DNA from: Pinus tabuliformis
Lineage: Eukaryota; Streptophyta; Pinopsida; Pinales; Pinaceae
NCBI GenBank assembly: GCA_031772625.1
Contig: CM062818.1
Span: 1,675,506,667 to 1,675,570,666, forward strand
Length of the DNA stretch: 64,000 bases
Direction: 5' to 3'
The first letter of the stretch is position 1. The number at the start of each line of letters is the position of its first letter. Below are positions 56,501 through 64,000 of this stretch, in pieces. The notes under the pieces were generated by a model. The model was not told where the DNA came from, ran no database searches, and saw only the letters and a list, made by a program, of their open reading frames with translations. The position numbers were made by a program, and so were the translations under genes.

Positions 56501-56795
56501 CCAAGATTAAGCTGTTTGGACAGATATTCACTCTCTATATTCTAAAGCAAGAAATTGAAACCTAGAGAAGCCAAGATTAGGCTGTTTGGACTTCCCTTAA
56601 CAGATCATTCTTCAAAAATGGTTAAGTCGTCAAAATTGGAATACAGCAGTGACATTTAGACTGACACACTTTCATGGCCCCTTCTTTGGCTTCTTTAGGA
56701 AATATGGAGCATTGCAGCATGCAAAGTATGACATATTTGGCATGTAAAAATGTCAATCATGAAAGATGAACACCTGTTGCAACAGGAAGCTAACA
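53572..56795 (-). repeat. 5' LTR of element F (3224 bp)
   Basis: TGTTATCACT...GCTAACA. It aligns along its length with 43227-46468. A TATA box on the minus strand at 54416-54407 (CTTATATAAA) would start transcription near 54380, leaving about 800 bases of R-U5. It contains a long T-run (about 53740-53758) absent from the other copy. Confidence 0.93.
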
Positions 56796-57047
56796 GATTC
56801 TTGGTTCAAATAATTTAAAAGAAAACTCTACTCTAGATGAATGGGACCATATGAAGTGGACATAGTGTTTGATAATGGGATTATTAGACTTATAACAATC
56901 GATGAGGCACATACTCCCCTGACTATAAATGGACATCACCTCAGGTTGTATCATCATCCAACTTCTAAAGATTCATTTATTAAACATTTCTATGATAATT
57001 TTGGTTTTGAAATTGTTAGTGTAAAAAACTCTTCCTCTACACCTGTG
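56796..57047 (+). pseudogene. Element G integrase C-terminal tail
   Basis: Rejoins G after F. 'MGPYEVDIVFDNGIIRLITI' and 'LTINGHHLRLYHHPTSKD' match the C-terminal domain of Athila/Tat-type integrases ('.GPYEI..VF.NG....' and 'VNG.RLK.Y'). One stop precedes the ATG at 56841. The frame then runs into the TA repeat. Confidence 0.85.
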
Positions 57048-57051
57048 ATAT

Positions 57052-57114
<63 letters not shown>
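57048..57114. repeat. TA-rich microsatellite
   Basis: (TATATC)n passing into (TA)n, about 67 bases. Confidence 0.95.
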
Positions 57115-57117
<3 letters not shown>

Positions 57118-58046
57118 AAATGTTGTTACTACTCTATCATTATTTTTCTTGCAGGTACTACACTGGTATTGTTACTTCACTAGTTTTTTTACTCCCCTAG
57201 TGCTGTTACTCCTTTGGTGTTGTTACTCGGTGGAAACTTCATCTAAGAATTTCGCTGGTGTTATTACTCCATTTTTGTTCCTCCTCTTGTGCAGTTACTC
57301 CTCCGGTGTTGTTACTGCGTGAAGATTCTGTCTAGGTACTCCCCTCTTATTGTTACTCCTCTGTTGTTGTTAGTCCGTGGCGATTCCAACTAAGTATTCA
57401 ATTGACGTTGTTACTCCTTGGTTGTTGTTATTCTCTGAATTTAAATAGGAACGCAAGAAATTATAGATATAACCATAAATACAGAGATGTAGCATAAATA
57501 ACACTTCCTTTCATTAATATAAAATAATGAGATATGCTTACAAACATAATGGAAATGAGACTAGCTTAGGTGATGGTAGCTTATCAATGAGAATATATGT
57601 GGGAGCTACATGCCTCTAAATTGAGTTACAATGAGGCTCAAGGACCTTTTTATTATTGAAAAATAAGCGAAAACCCTATACAACCAAAACCCTAACCGAA
57701 GGAGATGTAACACCAAGAGTTTATGGGCCCCATTGGGGTTAGTTGGGCAACAAACTTCTTGGGGTGGTAACTTGGTCGTATTATCTCTATTTGACGTGCA
57801 TGATACCTCGTTGGAAAGAACTCTATGAGGACTAAAACTAAGAATGTGATTTCCAATGAAACCACTAGAGTGATTTTGCCAAAAAATGTCGTTTAGGACC
57901 TCAAAATGTCTTCAAAAGTTCAGGACTCCAAAAATTTCCAAGAATAGTAAATTGTGCTATAATTAAGGAAAATAAGAAAGAGTCAAAGAAAAATGGTGAG
58001 GGTCCAAGTGGAATAGGTGGGTGGCCACCAGTTTCCACCTGGACCA
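57115..58046. other. 3' region of G and probable 3' LTR of chromovirus H
   Basis: 57150-57440 has many imperfect copies of TGTTACTCC with GGTGTTGTT. No gene. The part up to 58046 probably belongs to an LTR of element H: on the minus strand a purine tract AAGGGGGGAGGAAT runs up to TGG at 58046, the expected LTR start. The left limit of that LTR could not be placed, since no second copy is in the window. Confidence 0.4.
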
Positions 58047-58049
58047 TTC

Positions 58050-59560
58050 CTCCCCCCTTAGGAACAATGGTATCCATTGCATTGAGTTCCTCCATGAGAT
58101 GAAGAAACTTCCACTGAACTCTATCCATGGTCAACCATTTTTGTAGCTACAAGAGTTGGTTGGCTTAGAAAACTTGATACAGTTGGATATTCTACTAGTG
58201 AGAGTTGATCTATGTGTCCATGATTCGATCAATTGCAGTTTTTTCCATGTAGTCTGGATTTAACTCTATTGGTGTGAGTTGTTCTGCAATGTCAGATGTG
58301 TCCAGTAATGATGGAAAATATGGATGAAGGTAATCCACATTGAAAACTTGGTGTATGCTGAGGAATGGAGGAATTATAAGCTCAAAAGAGTTATCTCCCA
58401 TAGACTTTTTGATGGTGTATGGCCCATTATGAAGCAGGCGAATCTTGTGGTGGGGCCCAATGAGGTGCTCCTTCTAAAAATGTAGCCAAAATTTGTCACC
58501 CACCTAGAAATTGTGCGGCACCCAGTGATGACCATCGCGATGCTTGTACTTAGCATTGGCTTTGTCCAATATGTCATGGACATGTTGATGCTTGTGTTGA
58601 ATATGATTAATGAAGTTATTTTCCTTGTAAGCTTTGGACTGTACATGAGTTGAATCTACTTGAGTCAGCGTAAATGGTATGACCACATCAATGGGAAATA
58701 GTGGCTCGAATCCCAAGCCCACCTAAAAAGGGTTGTGGCCAGTCAATTTGTGGATAGCCCATTTATAGCTATGTTTGACATAGCAGAGAATATCATCCCA
58801 TGTCATGGATTATTTGAGTTGTACATGCACATAATGTGTACAATTGTGTTGTTTACGACCTCTATTTGGACATTAGTTTGGTTAGGGAAAGCTATTGACT
58901 TAGTGAACTTGGTGTCCAACATTGACTAGAGACTGGACCAAAATGTACTAAGGAAACTCTTCTCCTGATCTGAGATGATAGACAGTGGCATCCCGAAGTG
59001 TACCCACACTCATTCAAAGAAGAGTTTAGCAGTGGCTTATGGTGTGATACTCTTCTTATAGGTTCCCATAATGACCATTTTTGAGAATCAGTTGATGACC
59101 ATAAAATCATAGTCATTTCCATGCTCAGTAGAAGGAAGGTCTGACATGTAATCCATGGAGATGGATTCCCAAGGTTGACTAGGGGTAGGAAAATGAGTAT
59201 ATAGGCCTTGCTTCATGATGGTCAGTTTGAAAATGGTACAGTCATTGCAGTATATGATGTACTTCCTAACACCCTGTTGAAGATTCAACTAATAGAAAAA
59301 CTTCTTCAGTACTCCCACCATTTTCTCAACCTTGATATGCCAAATGGCCCAATTGTAGTGTGCTTCCCAAATCATATTGGCACACTCACTTGAAGCAACA
59401 CAAAGGTGTCCTAGGTGGCGTAAAACATCATCCTGGAGTTGAAAATATGGAACTTGCTCGCCGTCCAAGAGCATATGATATGTGTTGCCGAATTCGGGGT
59501 CGCTTTTGTAGAGAAGTGGCCAATCATAAGTCTCATGCCCACAAGAGTTGAGCATAGTGG
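58050..59560 (-). pseudogene. Element H integrase with chromodomain-like tail
   Basis: 'VRKYIIYCNDCTIFK' (59270) closes the zinc finger. 'PSQPWESISMDYMSDLPS' (59180) starts the core, with the first aspartate in MDYMSDLP; the next block reads 'DYDFMVIN'. 'HQHVHDILDKANAKYKHRDG' (58590), 'FELIIPPFLSIHQVFNVDYL' (58390) and 'LNPDYMEKTAIDRIMDT' (58260) follow the usual order of plant chromovirus integrases. The tail to about 58060 ('RVQWKFLHLMEELNAMDT') corresponds to the chromodomain region, too damaged to judge. Many stops. Confidence 0.82.
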
Positions 59561-60880
59561 TTAACTACATGATTGGTGGTTGGCTGAGGCAATCTACAAC
59601 ATTATTGGTTCTTCCCTTCTTATACTTGATATTCAAATGGAATTTTTGCAGGTATGTGCACCACTTTTGATGGTGATCATTCTGCACCTTCCCTTATGTT
59701 TGTATGAATTATAGGGGTTGGTGGTTTTTGTGGATTGTCATTTCATTCCCCAACATATAATTCTTCCATTGTCGACAGGCCTGCACAATGGAGTACATAT
59801 CTATGTCATATGTGGGATACTTCTAGACTATGTCTAAAAGTCTCCCAATATGATATGCCACCAGATGCCCCTATTGAGTAAGGAATGCCCCAATAGCATA
59901 GTTAGAGGCATATATCTCAATCTCAAATGGTTGTTGCAAGTCTGGTAATGTGAGAATTGGTGTAGAGCAAAGGCGATGTTTCAACTGTATGAATACCTTT
60001 TGTTGAGATTCATACAAAAATAACTTTTATTTTGCTCCTCCCTTGGTGACCTGACTCAAGTGCCAAGTGATATGAGAGAACATCAACATAAACCTACGGT
60101 AGAAATTGGCAAGACCCAGAAAGTTGCGGAGTTTTGTTAGAGTGATTAGGGTTTGACAATCTTGAATGACTTGGATCTTCACTGGATCCACATAAACCCC
60201 TGTTAAAAAATAGTGTATCCCATATACGGACCCTGAGCGATGCCAAAATTGCATTTCTCCAAATTGGCACATATATTGTGTTGCTGCAATGTTTGGAGAA
60301 CGTATTGGATTTGGCGGAGGTGCTCTTCACAACTTTGGCTGAAGATTAGGATGTTGTCCAAGTATACCACTAAAAATGAGTTAGTGAATGGCCACAAGAT
60401 GTCATCCGTCAGCCTCATGAAGCTTGTAGGAGCACTCGTCAACCAAAAAGGCATAACCAACCATTTGAGAAGGCCCTCCTTGTCTTTGAAGGCAAGCTTC
60501 CACACATTTAAGGGTTTGATTGGTACCTAGTGATATCCGAAACTCAAGTTGATCTTGCTAAAATATTTCCCCCCTTTAGTTGGTCCAGAAGGTTATCAAT
60601 TCATGGGATCAGGTACCTATTCTAGTGATCCTCTTGAGCACTTGATAGTCAATACAAAGTCTCCAGGTCCCATACTTATTCTACACCAATATGATCGGGC
60701 TCCCACAAGGCAATGACCATGGCCGTATGGGACATTTCTGAATTAGCTCCGAACTTTTCCTCTTGATTTCATCATTCTCTAGAATGGAGCGCTGATAGAT
60801 TGGTCTATTGGGTAACGATGCACCTAGGGTAAGATCAATTGAGTGCTTGACGTAACAATGTAGAGGAACCCCGCGGGGGA
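59561..60880 (-). pseudogene. Element H reverse transcriptase and RNase H
   Basis: N-terminal block 'KHSIDLTLGASLPNRPIYQ' (60855). 'WKLAFKDKEGLLKWLVMPF' (60500) and 'SFMRLTDDILWPFTNSFLVV' lead to the catalytic motif reading YLDN at about 60360, with the last aspartate changed. 'LGLANFYRRFM' (60110) is the connection. RNase H runs over about 59990-59590 ('FEIEIYASNYAIGAFLTQ', 'KYKKGRTNNVVDCLSQ'). Several stops. Confidence 0.86.
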
Positions 60881-61227
60881 TGTTAGGTTCCTATAATACT
60901 AGTGATTCCCCCATTACTATTGTTGTTGTATCCCTTATTGTTATTTTTGTGCCCCTATTGTCCCCATATTGTTATTATTGTACCCCATAGAATCTCTCTA
61001 TTATTATTTTTGTGCCCTTATGTTATTATTGTTAGGTCAGTTTGGTTATATTGTGACCCCTTAGACTCCTATATATAGAAAGAAGTTTTTTTCATCTTAA
61101 TCATCCAATAATTGTTCATTTATGTTATGTAAAGGAGGTTACTCCCTCGAAAAGGCTTATTCCCAAGGCATTCATCTATCTTTTCTATCTTTTTGTGAGT
61201 TGGTTTCATAACATTTGGTATCAGAGC
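60881..61227 (+). repeat. LTR and primer site of element J, inserted in H
   Basis: TGTTAGGTTC...TCATAACA (60881-61213, 333 bp), followed by TGGTATCAGAGC at 61216-61227, the initiator-Met primer site. So this is the left end of a forward-strand retrotransposon, probably copia. The rest of J is absent: by about 61280 the sequence is H gag again. A TATATATAG (about 61071-61079) may be its TATA box. An apparent minus-strand frame across it is accidental. Confidence 0.75.
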
Positions 61228-61279
61228 TTTGGATTCTAGTGGTTTTACTGCTCGAAACAAGTCATCATCCTCATTCTGA

Positions 61280-61775
61280 TTTGAAGACAATGGTGTTGGG
61301 CTCCACATCCATAACATTCTTCGATTTTTCATTCCCCTTGTCAGGTTCTTACTAAGAGTCATAACATGCATCTGATTATCAAGCCTTGAGCTCAGCCACC
61401 AGTGACTGCTTGGCCACACACTCACTTTTATTGTGAGTGGAGCTCTTATGGAACTCACACCACTTTCCCATGTCCTTCTTTGACTTTTCATTGTTGTCAT
61501 TTTTTTGTGGCTTTGGCAGGTTGTCCTTGGCAATCCTGCCTTGGCTTTGTCCTTTGTTCTATGGTTTGGGCATACCTTTCCATTTCTTTGGATTCATAGA
61601 TCCAAAGTCTTCTCTTTAGACTTTTGCTGGATCTTGACAGTGTATTGGTATGACGTACCGAGCGAGGGGATGTATAGGAACTCCATCTCATCCTGGATGT
61701 ATCTATGTAGGCAGCCTCAGTACTTGAGTACAAATTGTTTCTCAGGATCCTTGATACTGGAGCATATAAACTAAT
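61280..61775 (-). pseudogene. Element H gag, C-terminal part
   Basis: Minus strand: 'IKDPEKQFVLKYRGCLHRYI' (about 61755), then a basic stretch and a zinc-binding 'WCEFHKSSTHNKSEC' (about 61450), followed by 'QSLVAELK'. This C-x2-H-like 'W C E . H . S . . H' form is found in plant chromovirus gag proteins (recalled). The N-terminal capsid half is missing beyond 61775. Stops occur at about 61375 and 61345. Confidence 0.7.
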
Positions 61776-62356
61776 AGCTTGTTGACTTAATTTTTTAAAA
61801 TACACAAGTGGTTTTTTAATAATAATTTATTATATATATAAAATTGTACAAGTGATGTGAATGTTACAATGAGGCCCTACTTTTATACATAAGCAAGTGA
61901 CCTTTCATGATTAGGCATGTCTTTTAGACATGGCCTTTCACTTAACTTAATGACTATTTAACATACTCAATTTTTTATTATTTAATATTTACATTTATTT
62001 TATTTATTTATTTCTTATGAATTATATTCTTAACATAGCACCTTCCTTTGGAAGCTTTGTCCTCAAAGCTTTAATGTTGTGGATTTTCTTCACTTAGTGT
62101 CTATCTTCTCGATGTGTATAATCTAACCATCCTCTCATCTTATTATTTATTTATATATATATATAACTCTATTTTTTTTAATAACTCTAATATATAATTT
62201 TTTTTAGTAACTCTATTTTTTTATTTTTAATATATATATATATATATATATTAATTTCAGTTTTTTTTCAATATTTTTTTTAATAATTTAAATTAATTAA
62301 ATTATGTTATTTCAGTATAATAATTATATATTTAGTTTTAGACTTTTGTGATCCAT
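61776..62356. other. AT-rich non-coding stretch
   Basis: No gene. It begins TGTTGACTTA at about 61785, which could be an LTR start, but no partner was found. TA microsatellites at about 62150-62164 and 62226-62252. Confidence 0.4.
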
Positions 62357-62518
62357 ATTGATTTTGACAAATTCTTTCAGATTAATCACATCATGAGTTT
62401 CTAGTCGATGTTTTCAACCATCTAATATGGTTCATCATGACGACAAAAATCAGATGGTTCGAAACATCGACCAAAAACTCATGATGCTATTAATACAAAA
62501 GAATTTATCAAAATTATT
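62357..62518. repeat. Long foldback (arms about 67 bp, loop 28 bp)
   Basis: Left arm 62357-62423 and right arm 62452-62518 are inverted copies, matching at about 55 of 67 positions by eye. The best-conserved parts are CATCATGAGTTT, GTCGATGTTT and AACCATCT. It could be a miniature inverted-repeat element or a small-RNA hairpin. No target duplication was identified. Confidence 0.8.
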
Positions 62519-62588
62519 ATTTTAATTATAATATAACTCATGTAATGTTTATTGGTCAATTACCGTATAGCGATCACCCTTATACAAT

Positions 62589-63472
62589 TGTTGGCTTGAT
62601 GGGGCCTGACCTAGGTTGGAGTTAATTAGCCAAACAAATCCCTATACTATTGGCCCTTTTGGTAACAACACACAGAGAGCAGACTAAGGTCTCACCCAAA
62701 GTAGTATGGGGGATGCTGGAACCAAGTTTTGACACTCTTGAGACGTTTGAGGAGTCGACTTAGTATAACTAGGAATGGCTTCGTGCAAGTCACTTCGCGC
62801 ACTCTTATGTTCTGCGAGACCTTCGCGCTTTGTTATGATCACCTATGCACAACCCTAATCAGGGGCTGAGGTGATTTCATGCTGATAAGGCATCGATCTG
62901 TGCTCTTTCACTAAGTTCCATTGTGGATCTTACTTATCTTCTTATAACTGTTAGTTAACTTCACGTAAACATACACCTAGCTTATATTCACTTATTCAAA
63001 GCATTCAGATAAGTTCACACAACAAACAAACAATAAACTTGCAATCCATATCCAATATATTTCAATGTATAAAATAGGAAAAAGAGTACACAGAATGATA
63101 AGAAATTATCTTTATTACTTCTTCAATCAGTTACATAATCAACTCACCCTGCGCACATAGCCTTCTCCTACTCTATGACCCAAGACATGACTTTACACTT
63201 CTATTTAGACTCAATGCTTCATCTTCTCTTAGATTATTATATGTCTCCTTTGAAACTTAGTGTCTTGCTCTATTTATATAATCCCATGGTCCACGGACCA
63301 TGGGTATAACTCTCAAGCTGACATTACATTACAAAAGTAAGCACAGACAAACCTATGACTCAATTATAGCTTTGTGCTCTGTGCCCACAAATTGTTGAGT
63401 CCTTAAATTAGACTTAGTCAAAACTTGGGCTCTAAGCCCAAAAACATGCCTTGGGGGATCCCGTGTCCAACG
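62589..63472 (-). repeat. 3' LTR of element I
   Basis: TGTTGGCTTG...CCAACG. Related to 28576-29519 and 36213-37136 but clearly diverged. The G-run of the E copies is short here. Confidence 0.88.
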
Positions 63473-63499
63473 GGCCCCAACAAAAACATTGTGACTTGC

Positions 63500-64000
63500 G
63501 CTTGAGTCACTCTGTTAGTGTGGATATCTTTGCGCGGAGACCTCCCAACTCTTCTCGGACCACTGCAAGATCATAAGTGCAGTGAGTGACTACCTGTTGT
63601 ATCTCCTGGACGTGTTTTTCAGATATCACAGTATCTGAACTACTTCCCTATATTTGCTCCTGCATCTTGTGCATCTATTCGAGCTTACCTTCAATTGATG
63701 TTGTGATGACGAAGGTTGCATCAATCCATAGTTGGACGCATGCCTTCAAAACCACTTTTTTGTGTCGTGCCACGTCAACCTGCTCCTTAAGTGCCTTGGC
63801 TTGTTGCATCTGTGCGAGCATCTGAGTAAGGGCCATCATCTGTGTGGTCCCTTTTATGTCATCATATCGTTGTTGTAGCTCACGGGCCTCTGTCTCCAAG
63901 CATTGTATGTTCAGGTCCTCCTTAAGAGCGGTGAGAACCTTGAACGATTCTTCCAACATTTTGGTGCAGTACTTCACTACATTGTTGATCTCTTCTATGC
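63500..64000 (-). CDS. Coiled-coil-like reading frame at the 3' end of element I (partial)
   Basis: On the minus strand the frame is open from the window edge to 63675, about 108 residues, lacking its start. It is rich in leucine, glutamate, glutamine and lysine with heptad-like spacing ('MLEESFKVLTALKEDLN', 'LETEARELQQRYDD', 'MQQAKALKEQVDV'). After a stop at 63675 and another near 63650 the same reading continues 'SSSDTVISEKHVQEIQQV' to about 63500. It lies between the integrase position and the 3' LTR, where some plant elements carry an extra gene. Function unknown. Confidence 0.5.

Larger units (their letters stand above)
43227..56795 (-). mobile_element. Element F: large Ty3/gypsy (Tat/Ogre-like) retrotransposon, reverse strand
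   Basis: 13.6 kb with very long LTRs (43227-46468 and 53572-56795) and perfect duplication GATTC (43222-43226 and 56796-56800). Minus-strand order: primer site, gag, protease, archaeal-type RNase H, reverse transcriptase with its own RNase H, integrase. The extra RNase H marks the Tat clade of plant gypsy elements. Long frames survive, but both polymerase and integrase active sites are altered. Insertion lies in the integrase gene of G. Confidence 0.94.
39295..57120 (+). mobile_element. Element G: Ty3/gypsy retrotransposon interrupted by element F
   Basis: Primer site TGGCGCCATTCCCAGGGA (39295-39312) resembles the tRNA-Asp type of Athila-like gypsy elements. The polymerase region runs from about 40690 to 43226 and resumes at 56796 with the integrase tail; joining the two with one copy of GATTC restores the frame. 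No convincing gag is seen between primer site and polymerase. LTR boundaries are unknown, so the end given is where the coding similarity and following TA repeat end. Confidence 0.8.
58047..61775 (-). mobile_element. Element H: Ty3/gypsy chromovirus fragment, reverse strand
   Basis: Minus-strand remains of reverse transcriptase, RNase H, integrase and a chromodomain-like tail (60880-58050), plus part of gag (about 61775-61280). The protease is missing, and a foreign LTR (element J) sits at that place. The gag is truncated at about 61775, where an unrelated AT-rich sequence starts. Confidence 0.82.
62589..64000 (-). mobile_element. Element I: Ty3/gypsy relative of E, reverse strand, cut by the window end
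   Basis: The LTR (62589-63472, 884 bp) aligns with both E LTRs; its last base is mutated (CAACG). The adjoining interior also aligns with E (the 'CCCCAA.AAAAACAT' block and 'TGAGTCAC.CT.TGTTAGT'). Orientation is as in E, so this is the 3' end of the element. Confidence 0.88.

Noticed and set aside
61120..61533. 137-residue minus-strand frame crossing the J primer site
   Set aside because: It runs through an LTR and into H gag in the wrong frame. The zinc-binding motif lies in another frame.
28576..63472. Considering 28576-63472 as one large element because related LTRs occur at both ends
   Set aside because: E is already complete with its own LTR pair and perfect CATGG duplication, and the third LTR has its own interior continuing to the right.
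1..64000. tRNA genes, rRNA genes or host protein genes
   Set aside because: None was recognised. All readable proteins are of transposon type, and tRNA-like stretches are primer-binding sites only.

Overview
This window looks like intergenic repeat DNA from a large, repeat-rich plant genome. No host gene, tRNA or rRNA was recognised. Almost every base can be assigned to LTR retrotransposons (Ty1/copia and Ty3/gypsy) or to a decayed CACTA-type (En/Spm) DNA transposon. Family composition and decay pattern would fit a gymnosperm, but that is a guess. Nearly all coding regions are broken by stops and frameshifts.

Layout. Element A (1-7732) is a non-autonomous LTR element with 1040-bp LTRs; its first 83 bases lie outside the window. 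It encodes only a zinc-knuckle protein and a protease-like protein. It sits at the left edge of a CACTA transposase pseudogene, of which three pieces survive in order (7733-7952, 27673-28575, 37137-about 38410). The first gap holds copia element B (7953-27667, target duplication TTATG). B's 5' LTR is split by copia element C (8772-22476, duplication TATTC), and C's coding region is split by the reverse-strand copia element D (11450-20129). The second CACTA gap holds reverse-strand gypsy element E (28576-37136, duplication CATGG).

Right half. Gypsy element G (primer site at 39295, continuing past 56796) is split by reverse-strand gypsy element F (43227-56795, duplication GATTC). F has 3.2-kb LTRs and an archaeal-type RNase H. 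Next come fragments of a reverse-strand chromovirus H (about 57900-61775) carrying a forward LTR plus primer site of another element J (60881-61227), then an AT-rich stretch with a long foldback. At the right edge is the start of element I (62589 onward), a relative of E.

Insertion order read from the nesting: CACTA first; then A, B and E into it; C into B; D into C; F into G; J into H. A and F share an almost identical primer-binding site, so A may have borrowed the replication machinery of an F-like element. The most unusual structure is in A: downstream of its protease gene about a dozen short hairpins follow one another, with unrelated stems but a recurring loop close to GRCTCRTTAAAAA. 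Other points of interest are a second gag-like domain between protease and reverse transcriptase in E, a coiled-coil reading frame next to the LTR in I, and the position of the archaeal-type RNase H in F.
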